NCBI RefSeq assembly: GCF_907164915.1
Contig: NC_061867.1
Location: 43,620,242 to 43,684,241, forward strand
DNA length: 64,000 nt
Direction: 5' to 3'
Source: Impatiens glandulifera
Taxonomy: Eukaryota > Streptophyta > Magnoliopsida > Ericales > Balsaminaceae
The notes beneath the pieces were generated by a model. It was not told the origin of the DNA, did not search any database, and saw nothing but the letters and a program-made list of their open reading frames with translations. A program made the position numbers and the translations under genes. How positions within the stretch are numbered: the stretch's first letter is position 1; each line of letters opens with the position of its first letter. Below are positions 49,230 through 60,836 of this stretch, piece by piece.

Positions 49230-51120
49230 ACTTCTTAAATATATTTTCACGTTTTTGGCACGTTTAATACGTTTTTGACATGTTTAACACATTTAACTTG
49301 TTTTTGACATGTTTAACACGTTTAACACGTTTTTGACACGTTTTCACACTTAAAACACATTTTCACACGTTTAACATGTTTTTCACGTTTTTGTTATGTT
49401 TAACACATTTTTGACATTTTTAATACGTTTAATATGTTTTTCAAACATTTTGACAAGTTTAACACGTTTTTCACGTTTTTTACATCTTTAACACATTTTT
49501 CTCACGTTTAATATTTTTCACGTTTTTGGCACGTTAAACACGTTTTTGGCATATTTAACATGTTTTCATACATTTTACACATTTGACACGTTTAACACAT
49601 TTTTCTCACATTTTGGCATGTTTAATACGTTTTTCACGTTTAACACGTTTTTCACGTTTTTCACACGTTTAACATGTTTTTCTCACGTTTTTCACGTTTT
49701 TGCATGTTTAATACGTTTAACACGTTTTTCACACGTTTACCACGTTTTTCTCACATTTTCACGTTTTGGCATGCTTAACACGTTTTCTCACGTTTTTCAC
49801 GTTTTAGCATATTTAACACGTTTTTCACGTTTTTCATTTTTAATACGTTTTTCACACGTTTAACACGTTTTCTCACATTTTGGCATGTTTAACACGTTTT
49901 TCACGTTTAACGCGTTTTTAACACGTTTTTCACGTTTTCGCGTTTTTCACGTTTTCACGTTTTTGGAACACTTAACACGTTTTCACGTTTTGGCACGTTT
50001 CATACATTTTTCACGTTTTGGCACATTTCATATGTTTTCACGTTTTGGCACATTTCATACGTTTTTCACGTTTTTGGAACATTTAACACGTTTTTCACGT
50101 TTTGGCACGTTTATACATTTTTCACGTTTTAGCACGTTTAACACGTTTTTCACTTTAAAACGTGAAAAACGTGTTAAACGTGCCAAAACATGAAAAATGT
50201 ATAAAACGTGCCAAAACGTGTTAAATGTTCAAAAAACGTGAAAACGTAAAAAATGTGAAAATGTGTTAAACATGCCAAAATGTGAGAAAAACGTTAAACG
50301 TGTCAAATGTGTAAAACGTGTGAAAAACTTATTAAATATGCCAAAACGTGTTTAACGTGCCAAAAACGTGAAAAAATGTTAAACGTGTAAAAAATATGTT
50401 AAACATGCCAAAACATGAAAAACGTGTGAAAAACGTGTTAAATATGTCAAAAATGTGTTAAAAATGTGTCAAACGTGTCAAAAACGTAAAAGAAAGATGT
50501 GAAACGTGTCAACAACGTGTTAAACGTGTCAAAAATATGATAAACGTGTTTAATGTGTTACAAACGTTTTAAACGTATTAAAATATGAAAACATGTCAAA
50601 AATGTGAAAAACTTATTAAACGTGCCAAAACGTGAAAAACGTGTCAAAATATGATAAACGTGTCAAAAACTTAAAAAACCTGTTAAACGTGTCAAAAACG
50701 TGTTAAACGTGCCAAAAACATGATAAACGTGTTTAATGTGTTAAAAACGTGTTAAATGTGTCAAAAACGTGAAAACGTGTTAAACGTGTCAAAAACGTGT
50801 TAAACGTGCCAAATATGTGAAAATTTGTTAAATGTGTCAAAATATGCAAAATATGTCAAAATGTGAAAACGTGTTAAACGTGTCAAAAACGTGAAAATCG
50901 TGTTAAACGTGTCAAAAACGTGTTTAACGTATCAAGGACGTGAAAAACGTGTTAAATGTGTCTAAAACGTGTTAAACATGCCAAAAACGTGTTAAACGTA
51001 CCAAAAACGTGTTAAACGTGTGAAAACATGTTAAAACGTGTTACGTGACATAAACGTGATAAACGTGTTTAATGTGTGAAAAACGTGTTAAACATTTTAA
51101 AAACGTAAAAAATGTGTTAA
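49230..51120. repeat. Inverted arrays of an ACGT-core minisatellite
   Basis: The basic words are 9-20 bp variants of CACGTTTTT, AACACGTTT and GGCACGTTT. The left arm has the T-rich strand and the right arm its complement. The element therefore could fold into an arm of close to 1 kb. Each word carries a CACGTT or ACGTG core. Confidence 0.9.
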
Positions 51121-51311
51121 TTTGGAATTACAATTCCGACCTAAAAAGATTGGAATTGAGAACTATCAAATTACACTATATTGAATTTCATTGGAATTCT
51201 AATTTCAATTCTAATTCTTAATATTAAAGTGTCTAATAAACATAAGAATTGAAATTGGTCCCTCCAATTTCAATTTCAATGCCAATTCCAGGGTTATCAA
51301 ACGCACCCTAA

Positions 51312-52196
51312 AAGATTAATCATGTAAGAGTTAATATATGCGTCAAATATTATGTACACTGTTTAAATGTTTGACAAACTCTTAAAAGATCCTATTTTAT
51401 ATCACTAAAAAATAACCAAACAAAATATTACATACCCACGTCATGAAATTGAATCATTTGGTGTTTTATTTATATTTTATAGAAGGTTAAAACAATCAAA
51501 ATTTGTGCCAAACAATTTAGTTTTTTTTTTAATTCCTGTTTGGAGTGGTTAAAAAGACACCTGGCCTCTTTTAAGATGGTTATACAATTTCTTTCAAAAT
51601 GGTTATAAAATTTAATAAGTGTTGTTGACATCCAATTAAATAATATAATTATGAAATTTTGTCACTATGGTCTTGTACATAGAATTGGACTGCCTCGTCC
51701 CCATGTAAAAACATGTGGAAAAATAATTATTGCCCTAATTTTAGTTTTAAAAAAATAATTTTGGAGAGATTTGAATCATAACCAAATAAAGTGTTTTTCT
51801 CATCTTCAACTTATAATAAATTTAACTAAAATCTTATATATTTTTATTAAATGGCCTGTCCTAAACTGTGAACTTATGGGGGCCTTACTCTAGGGCCGAC
51901 TCTGCAGTTGTACTTTAAGAGTAACATGAGAGTTTGATTAAGTTGAAACATTTAAAAATAAGTTTCTAACGGTTAAATAAAGAGTTCATAAATTAAGCAT
52001 GTTTGAACAAACTATGTAATTAAGGATACGTCCTCTAAATAAATTATATTCGAGGTCTTTTATGAGTTTATTACACATATATTTATTACATATTTAGATG
52101 ATATACAATTTTAGTAAAAAATTATATAATTATGATGGTATAGATATATTTGATATTATGTGCACATTAAAGATATTTTGTCTATAAAGTAGTCAA
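51312..52196. other. AT-rich spacer
   Basis: No gene or defined element recognised. Confidence 0.4.
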
Positions 52197-54044
52197 TATT
52201 TTAAAGTTATTCTTATTGATAACATATTTGTAAGATATTATCACAATATGATAAATTATGATAATATCAATATTATATTAGTTTCCTTATAAATCTATTT
52301 TAATGTCTATATATTAGACATAACCTATGTAACTCTAAATATAATTCAATACAATTTCTCTTTATTCTAACATGGAATCAGAATTAAAATTTTGTTATTG
52401 AGCTACAAAATCTAGTTTTCCGATGTCTCCATCAATGGTTACTTTAGTCATTGATGAAGGACTCTAATAAAGCTCTATTAATTATTATTAGTATATTTTT
52501 TAATAATATTTTTTCTTTTAGATAATTCAGTTAATTTTCTTAATTTATTCGGCAATCATATTCTTTGAGTTTTGTTTTCAGTGGTTATTTTATTCCAGTA
52601 ATTAATTCTCATATTTTTATTGGTCTTAATCCAATTAAATGTGTTTCTTTACTATTTATTTAGTCAACACAATGTCATTCTTTTGTTAGGATGAGTTTCT
52701 TTTCAGGTGTTGTTTCACCCTAGCATTTTATGCTCATGTGATTCTACCTTTTTCGATAGTTTTCTTTTATGCAAATACATTGTCATGTTGACGTTGGATG
52801 GATCTCGAGACTCACGAGTAACTTCTGAATTCATTTGTTTATTTTTCACTCCATCATTCAATTCTCATGATATTCTACCTCTTCGTTGGTTTATCAATTA
52901 ACACACTGTCATCTTATAACTAGATGGAGCTCACGAGTTTCTAAAGCTTGAAGAATACATCATCAATATATCAACATCTCGCTTTCAACCTCAAGTTATT
53001 AAATTCATTTTCCATATTGAGTTTGAGGAGAGATATTATAATATAAAGATAATATATTTGTAAGATATTATCATAATATGATAAATTATGATAATATTCA
53101 TATTATATTATATTATTATATTAATTTATCACCATTTATAATAATATAATATAATATTGATATTATCACAATTTATCATATTGTGATAATATCTTTATCT
53201 TATCTTTATATTATAATATTCCTTCTCAAACTCAAGATGGAAAATACTTGAACAATTTGAGGTTGAAGACAAGATGTTAAAATAATGATGATATATTCTT
53301 CAAGCTTCAGAAATTCGTGAACTCCATCCAGTTACAGGATGACAATGTGTTGACTGGTAAATCAGCGAAGAGGTAAAATCTCATGGGCATTAAATACTGT
53401 AGTGAAACAATAACCGAATAAACTCTAAAGTTACTCGTGAGTCTCGAGATCCATCCAACGACGGAATGACAATGTATTGCATAAAGAAAACCAATGAAAA
53501 AAGGTAGAATTCCATGGGCATAGATAGAATGTTAGGGTGTAACAACACTTGAAAAGAAACGCATCCTAACGAAGTGATTACAGTGTGTTGACTAAAATAA
53601 CTAGTAAGAATCACATATGATTGGATTAAGACCAATAAAAATATGTGCATTTACTACTAAAATACAGAAACAACTGAAAATAAAACTCATAAAATATGAT
53701 TATCGAAGAGAATAAGAAAATTAACATAATTATTTAAGAGAAAAAAATATTATTAAAAATATAATAATAATTAATAGAGCTTTATTTGAGTCAGCGATCA
53801 ATGACTAAAATAACTAATGATGGAGACAGCAGAAGACTAGTTCAATAACAAAATTTTGGCTCTAATACCATGTTAGAATAAAGAAAAATTGTATTGAATT
53901 ATATTTAGAGTTACATAGGTTATGTCTAATATATAGATATTAAATTAGAGTTATAAAAAAACTAATATAATATAATATTAATATTATCACAATTTATTAT
54001 ATTGTGATAATATCTCACAAATATATTATTTTTATATTATAATA
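52197..54044. mobile_element. Two TRIM-like retroelements head to head (1.85-kb near-palindrome)
   Basis: Left element, plus strand: 5' LTR about 52197-52372, primer site TGGAATCAGAAT 52373-52384, interior of about 640 bp without pol, purine tract TTTGAGGAGAGA 53022-53033, truncated 3' LTR from 53034. Right element, minus strand: truncated 3' LTR to 53218, purine tract 53219-53234, interior, primer site (complement GGCTCTAATACCA, 53858-53870) and 5' LTR 53871-54044. They meet near 53140 inside their 3' LTRs. The words 'gatggatctcgagactcac' (52797) and 'gtgagtctcgagatccatc' (53437) show the inversion plainly. Confidence 0.85.
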
Positions 54045-54179
54045 GATATTAATAAAGAATTTTGAGAATAATTTGATATTAGACATGCTATAGTCACACT
54101 AAATGTTAATCCATACTACAAACCCACATTCTATATAATTTGATTGTTTTAACTATATGATGATGATTTATTTTTATTT

Positions 54180-55331
54180 TTTTGAGAAATGGCTTACGCC
54201 ATTAATTAAAAAGATCCGAAAATAGTAAAAGGAGTACAAAAGCTGAAATTGAGCTTACAACAATTTGTTCAAAGTTAACACATGGTGGCCATGAAGAATT
54301 CACAGTTGGCCTAAGAAACGCACACGGACATGAAATCAAAATGCAAAAGTGAATAAGAAATGAAACTAGCAATCAATCAACTAAAACAAGACGATAGGAG
54401 TTGATTTCCTCAAACTCGTCTCTCTTGTCTTTGCCCTTGTTCTTTCTTTCCTTCTTTCTTGTCTCCCTTAGGTCTTTTTGGAATATATTTCCGGATAGAG
54501 TTTCGGCTTCGTCGTCTTCGCTAGCTTCTCTTGTCACTTTTTTCCTTTGGGGCTTGAGTTTGGAGTTGAGCGTATGAGTTGTTTCCCTTAAGGTGGTGTC
54601 TTTGACAACGTTGCGGCTTTCTTTGGTTTTAGAGCTCATGGTTTTCGAGATGCTTTGTATTTCTCTATCATCCACATCGATGTTGGGCTTTTCGAACCTA
54701 ATTAGTGGGAAAAGGGCTTTGGTTTCAGGCTCGGTGGGATCGGGATCGGTTTGGTTCTCATTCACGTGTTCGTTGTGGCTTTCATTTTCTTTGAGGATTT
54801 CGATATAGGATTTCTTGACCACCTTGACATTCTCTTGTTTAGGGGTGGCCACGGGCTTCTTTTGCTTTTCCCCGTCCTCTTTATCCGGTTGCTCGTACAT
54901 GACCTCAATGGTGGCCATGTTTCCATTCCGGCATCTTAGCTCAATTTTTTCCGGTTTTGTACTCGTTGAGTTGATCTCAATGCAAATGTGGGCAAACATA
55001 ACTCGTTCAAACGAGTCAAAGTTGGGATCGAGCTTAAGCGACTTTCCATGAGTCCAGTGAGGTAGGCAAGTACTTTGACATTACAAAGGTGCGGTGGGAT
55101 GTTTCTCAGTCTCACCCACACTTGTTCGGATTGTGGTGGTTTGCTATTGATATCAATTTTTTCATTCCATTTGGCGAGCTTGAAACATAAGTTGAACATG
55201 AAGGTGAAATCTGAGTCGGTAATGACTTGGGCTTCGGACTCCATGCCAAAAGTGAGGAAGAAATAGTCAAAGTCATTGAAATATAAGAAACTCATACCAA
55301 AAAAAATAAGAAACTTATACAAAAAACTCAT
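54180..55331 (-). pseudogene. LINE (L1-type) ORF1 remnant, DUF4283-like
   Basis: Two minus-strand frames, 54936-55331 and 54373-54999, form one protein broken by a single frameshift near 54990. The first holds QVWVRLRNIPPHLCNVKVL and the next continues FAHICIEIN, the DUF4283 pattern of plant LINE ORF1. A Lys/Glu-rich tail of about 160 residues follows. The expected zinc knuckle and ORF2 (endonuclease and reverse transcriptase) are absent. The stop at 54373 is followed after about 190 bp by an A-rich 3' end (T run at 54170-54186 on the plus strand), so the copy is internally deleted. Confidence 0.75.
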
Positions 55332-55739
55332 ACCAAAAAAATAAGAAACTCATAAAATGCAATGATACATATAAAAGGGTCTTGAATCGGAAAATCAGTT
55401 ACAATAACTCTTTATTAAAAATGTAGACACTCATTTTTACACTATCCAAATTTATAACTTTTAAAAATTTCGAGCCTATTTTAGAAATATATTTATCTAA
55501 GATTCATAAACAGACTTATTGCACGAGAATAAAAATAAATAAATAATTTAAAAAACGATGTTGTTTTGACCAATTTTCGAATTAATTAAAATATAGAATT
55601 TTTTTAAAATAAAACCAAAGTTAACATAGATAAATAAACCAAATATTGGATCGTTGTTCTCAAGCTGTTTAAAAAAACGATCCAAAAATATTGTAAAAAA
55701 TGTTTTGAAACAGAAGAGAATAGGTATTTGTTAAAACAT

Positions 55740-56885
55740 AGATTTTGGTTATTTGACAGACCTTAGTCAACTGGAAATTTATTTTAACTTCAATTGATCT
55801 GAAATTTTGACACAACCTAGATGATTTGTATATCTATAACTTTGTGTAAACACGTTTTTGATCCATTCTAACTTTATACAAGTCATATGGAGCCAATAGT
55901 AAGGTTCATAAATCAAAAATTTCTTAATATTTTCTGTCACATCTCGGAAGATTGTCAATCTTGCCTTAGATATTAATTCAAACTGACTAATATTTTTACA
56001 TGGCATTTTGATCTGTATGTCTCCAATTGATTCTATATAGAAGTATAACTTATGATAATCACATTTAGTTCGAAATTCTGGTAAAATAAGAAAATATTTG
56101 GTGACATATTTTTATAAATTTAATAATAATTTGAATACTGTTCCAAATTACTTAATTAGGAATTCGATTTATCCATTTTTTCTACAAATTCCACGTTGCG
56201 ATCATTTTTCAAGTCCGACTTCTATACAACCCATAATCTGTCTAAATTTTAAAGACCTATAAATCTGTCTAAATTTTAAGTTATATAGACTTCAATTTTA
56301 AGTAGATTTGATTGGTCTTCTTTCGAATTTAGAAAGTATCATGTCAAATTGATATTCTTTCAAAAATATTGTACATGTTTTTTTGAACGCGATTATGAGC
56401 AGTTTAGAAGTCGAGCTGGAAAAATAATCACAATATACAATATGTAATTAAATGAATGAATCAAATTCCTATTTAAAAATCAAGTCATTTGGAGTAGTAT
56501 TCAAATTGTTATGGATTTTACGAAAGTATGTAATCAAATATTTATTTAGTTACCAAAATTTTAAACTTATTGTGTAAACATCATAAGTGGCATCTCTATA
56601 TAGAATCAATTTGAGACATACGTATCAAAGTGGTAGATATATGTGTTGTGCATACTGTGTAAAAACATAAACCAATTTGAATTAGTATTCAATTCAATTT
56701 TACAATCTAAGGAAGATATAAAAAAAATATCAAGAAATTCATAATTTATGAACATTACTTTCCTATAGATACACAAAGCATTTAGGCGGTATCAAAATTT
56801 CAAATCAATTAACGTTAAAACGATTTTCAGTTGACTCTCTAAGAAAGTCTGTCAAATAACCAAAATCAAGTTTTATCAAAAACAT
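55740..56885. repeat. Imperfect inverted repeat, arms of about 330-400 bp
   Basis: The left arm, about 55740-56070, pairs with the complement of about 56570-56885. For example 'gattttggttatttgacaga' (left) pairs with 'tctgtcaaataaccaaaatc' (right), and 'aattgattctatatagaa' with 'tatagaatcaattt'. The centre is near 56320. No coding capacity and no clean terminal duplication were found, so it is a foldback-type relic. Confidence 0.7.
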
Positions 56886-56999
56886 ATTTTTTTGTGTTCT
56901 TCCCTAACACAACTCAAACCGATTTTTATAGTGGATCGTCTTTCTCAAGCAAGACGAGGATCTAAATTTTCTTAATTTAAAATTAAATTTAGCCTAATT

Positions 57000-58793
57000 T
57001 ACAATATATTAATGGAATGCAATTCAATAAAATGTTTTCAAATCATTTAAGGAACATATCTAAATCATCAAATTTAATAACATACTTTATAATAAATGTG
57101 AAACTCATATATGCAGAAATTGAAGTTCGTTTATAATACTATTACAAATGAGATGGAGATTTACAATTAATAAGAAAAACATTCATAAATACTTTTTCTC
57201 TTTACAAAATTCTTTTTAAAATCCTTATCATGATTTTAGGTCATCTTAACATATTTATGGAAGATCCAAGATATCCTTTCAATTAGAGTTCGCGGAATAT
57301 TCAATTGACAACTCCACATCAAAATTTGTTTACTAAAACATAGATGGTTAAAAAGTCAAAAATTACCTTTAGGTTCTCTCTTCCAGAAAATTTTTGGGTG
57401 TTTATTTTTAAAAAAATTATCTTTATTTATAGATGCAAGAGAGCTTAGAGATTTGGTTGAAGATTAATTATTTTTCTAATATGGGACAAATGCATTTCCC
57501 TCTATTTATCTTTTATCTTTCGTTCACTCGTTTTTTCTTGTTTCAGTAATTCCAAGATGACAAAATATTTGTCAATTATGTGTCGGTCATGTTGGGTTGG
57601 TCGTGTCGATATGTGTTTGTCGTGCCGTGTTTGTTGATTTTTTATGCCCCATTTTGTTTTAAACTGCAAAATAAATAAATATAATATTATTATCAAACAT
57701 CATATAAACTAGACTATTTGATTTATTTATTTATGTTTTATTTATTTTTTTCACTTTGGTTTTATTTAAAAAAATGTATGAATTTTATTTAATTCAAAAA
57801 CGACACAACTTTACTTTATTTTTAATCTCGTGCAATGAGCCCCGTTTATGAATTTTAATATATTTTTAAAATAGGTTCGAAATTTCTTTTAAGTTATAAA
57901 TTTGGATGGTGTAAAAAATGTGTGCTACATATAATAAGAAAAATAATTCTAAATTCGTTAACTTCATCTTATTTGCGACTATATAGATATAAAGGTTGGC
58001 AAAAGTTTTTTTCTTTTAATTTTTACTCACGCTTAATATGGGTTGGCATATAAGGGTCGCTGAAAGTATGTTTTGTTGTAGTGCTAAAACTTGACGTAGA
58101 CAGACTCGAGAAACAATCACCAAGACAATTAGAACTATAAGTAGCAAACGATCCACCGACATCTGTAAATATTATCGAGATTATAAATATTCGGAATGAC
58201 AAATTCAATATGAATCTAACTAAATATGATGTCTTATTGAACAAAACTAAATATCAACTCAAATATGAGTTGTGAAAAGAGAAACCAAACATCTTTGTTA
58301 GTTTTTTAAGGCCAATAAATAAAATGATTTTTGATCTCCTCTAGAATTATTTTTTAGAATACATGAAAAATTGTTATTTTATGTTTGAATTTAACTTAAT
58401 TTTATTAAACAATGTTCAAATTTTGAATTGTTTTATATGAAGCTTGAATTATCACAATTTTAATAGGTGAGGTTTCTCCCCGAAGGAAAGAAGTTCATAT
58501 CCTTATTTTAACGTATTATTTTTTCCTTTTTTAATTAATTTTAGTATATTCATATAAAAAATATTCTTTCTTTTTTAATTTTCTAAGCAAACCATATTTT
58601 TTAAACACTCAAGCTGCATTCGGCAATATAAAAGGCTAGATCTTGAAAAAATATTCAATTTAGAAAATAAATATCTCCAAAAGAAAACCCGTACCCAAAG
58701 TGATGTAGATATGTCATTTTGAGTTTGGAACAAAATAAATACTAAATCTCAATTTCTGAATTTCTAAAAATATTTCTCACATCACACGTTTTT
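57000..58793. other. AT-rich spacer without recognisable genes
   Basis: No convincing frame, RNA or element. A short minus-strand frame near 58023-58244 (Ser/Thr-rich, SFSTTTKHTFSDPY) has no start context or family I recognise. Confidence 0.4.
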
Positions 58794-59552
58794 AGGGATG
58801 CAATTGAGTCGAACTGAGCCGAACAGTGTCAGGCTCGTCTATTATATATTCGGGCTCGAGCTCGACTTGAGCTCATTTCGAGCTTTTACAATCGAGCTCG
58901 AACTCGGCTTGTATGAATTTAGTTGAGCTCATGAGCCCATCGTGCTCGGCTCGACTTGTTTAGAGCTCGTTTAGAAAGCTCAAACTCCTCTATAAAGCTC
59001 GTCTAAGATTATTCGTAACCACCGATTTCCACTTTCCACTGATACTTAGACGAGAGATTAACGAAAGAGAGGGAAAAAAAGAGTGTTGGAACCATGGTGA
59101 GCCGCAAAGGAGACGCACAACCTTGGCTAGACAAAAGGGAAAGAGTTTGGCTAATCAGATAGATCATTCTACTCTTGCAAAACAAAAATAACTTTAAAAA
59201 TTATCTATTTATTAACCTTAAGTTTTATTATATTTTATTATTATATTAATATATAATATTAATTGTTTCAAAATATATATTTATAAATTATTTAAATATT
59301 TTTTTAATGATTATAAATTATATTTAAACGATATTATAAACGAACATGTTCGTGAGCCTATAAAACGAACATGCTCGCGAGTTTACGAGCCGAATATCGA
59401 GAAACTCAAGCTAAGCTCAGCTCATTTAAATTTTCGATTTTTTAAACGAGTTTAAGCCCGACTCGTTAAAACTAATGAACAAGCTCGAACGAGCTTTTTG
59501 GCCGAGCCGAGGTTCGAATAACTAACGAGCAGCTATGTTCATTTACATTCTT
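58794..59552. mobile_element. GAGCTCG-rich MITE (759 bp)
   Basis: Imperfect inverted ends, AGGGATGCAATTGAGTCGAAC and the complement of GAGCAGCTATGTTCATTTACATTCTT. A 10-bp direct repeat ACACGTTTTT flanks it (58784-58793 and 59553-59562), suggesting a 9-10 bp target duplication. Sub-terminal regions are dense in GAGCTCG, GGCTCG and their complements, while the core is AT-rich and non-coding. Confidence 0.75.
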
Positions 59553-59859
59553 ACACGTTTTTAAAGTCAGCCAAACTATCTTAGTTTAAAATACATAAAT
59601 CTCAACAAAAATAAAACTCAATTTAAAAAATTATGACCAAAACGTTTATAAATATTTATATATTATTTATAGACTAGGCAAATTAATTAGAAACAAAAAT
59701 ATATCAAAAATAAGAAGATTGACGTTTTTTTCATCTATGACTAAATGGGAAATTTGATGAAATGGACCCCATAACAGGAGAAATTCTAAAAAGGGCCCCT
59801 GCTAATGTTGGCAAAAAGGGCCATTTTGCCCAGCGAAATGTCAGAAATACCTCTCGGGC

Positions 59860-60065
59860 GCCAGATTTTACGCTCATTGACGCGAATTACAATTCACGCG
59901 ATTCAGATTAAATCACGTGATTTTATTCACGCGTTTTAGATGAAACGCGTGAATGGCAATTCGCGTTTTTCAATTTACGTGAATTCCCATCCACGCGTTT
60001 CATCTAAAATGCGTTGATCAACTCACGCGTTTTTAGATGAAACGCGTGGATGGGAATTCGCGTCT
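59860..60065. repeat. Cluster of ACGCGT-containing perfect palindromes
   Basis: 59925-59954 is an inverted repeat ATTCACGCGTTT...AAACGCGTGAAT. A longer one pairs 59981-60009 with 60031-60059, 29 bp without mismatch around a 21-bp loop. Several further TTCACGCG words lie just upstream. The cluster directly precedes the probable leader of the DUF1985 gene. Confidence 0.9.
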
Positions 60066-60089
60066 TTAATCTTATATATTACTTTTCGG

Positions 60090-60836
60090 CCCTAATTTAA
60101 AACAAAACCTCCCCGATTCTCCCTCCCACTCCGACTTCCAAAACCACGTCTTCTCAACTGTCGACTTCCTTCAACATAGATCAAGATCATCGTTCCTCAA
60201 CATCGTTCCTCGTCCAACATCATCGACTTTCCACCGTCTATTCGACATCATCGTATTTTTCCGCCGTCTCTTCGACATATTCCGGTGAGTTTAGGGCTTT
60301 AAGGGTTAGGGTTAGGTTTTAGAAGTGTATTATGCCGTTTATATTGATTTATATTGATGTATTTAGGGTTTAGGGTTTGGTTCTGGTTTCGTTTATGTGT
60401 GTAAATGCTTTTAGGGTATATGACGAGTATTGTATCAATGTTCTTATTCTGCATGCATGCATTTCACGTTTATTCATTCATTTCTCGTTTAAGAAATGGC
60501 ATTTCCATGTTTGTTATGTTCTTGTGAAGAAATGGTATTTTTGTGTTTTCTTTGACTGTGTAGGCTTAGGGTTTAACTTTTGCTGCTTTACTGCTTAATT
60601 TTCGTCTGTTCTTATTCTGCTTTACTGCTTTACGTTTAATAGAATGTCAATGAGACAGGATGAGTTGTTGATTTAAGAAATGACACATCATATGCTTAAT
60701 GTATTTAGAACTGTCCATTACTGCACCTTAATGTATTACTGCACCTTTACTGCACCTTAATGTATTAAGAAATTTGCAAGCATTTCTCAATGGTTAATTC
60801 GATTTGCTTATTCCCATCTTCTTCCTTGTTTTGTAG
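60090..60836 (+). promoter_or_regulatory. Probable 5' UTR exon and leader intron of the DUF1985 gene
   Basis: 60090-60283 is CT-rich leader-like DNA ending ATTCCG, followed by a good donor GTGAGTTT at 60284. An acceptor TTGTTTTGTAG ends at 60836, immediately before the ATG. The leader intron contains telomere-like TTTAGGG/TTAGGG words at 60289-60325 and 60360-60378. Inferred from splice-site quality only. Confidence 0.5.

Larger units (their letters stand above)
48967..51308. mobile_element. 2.3-kb foldback Tourist-like element filled with CACGTTTTT minisatellite
   Basis: Ends GGGTGTGTTTGAT (left) and ATCAAACGCACCC (right), inverted. The target duplication is TAA (48964-48966 and 51309-51311), as in PIF/Harbinger elements. 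Inside each end lies an AATTCCAATTC-rich segment. Between these, about 49230-50155 is a run of CACGTTTTT/AACACGTTT words and 50156-51120 is the same in reverse complement, with the switch at CACTTTAAAACGTG. Apparent reading frames rich in Phe and Thr here are low-complexity artefacts. Confidence 0.85.

Noticed and set aside
49546..50193. Two Phe/Thr-rich reading frames of about 100 codons
   Set aside because: They are translations of the CACGTTTTT minisatellite inside the foldback element. There is no promoter context and the composition is purely periodic.
54593..55051. Plus-strand hydrophobic frames over the LINE region
   Set aside because: They are complements of the Lys/Glu-rich ORF1 coding strand, which has the recognisable DUF4283 pattern.
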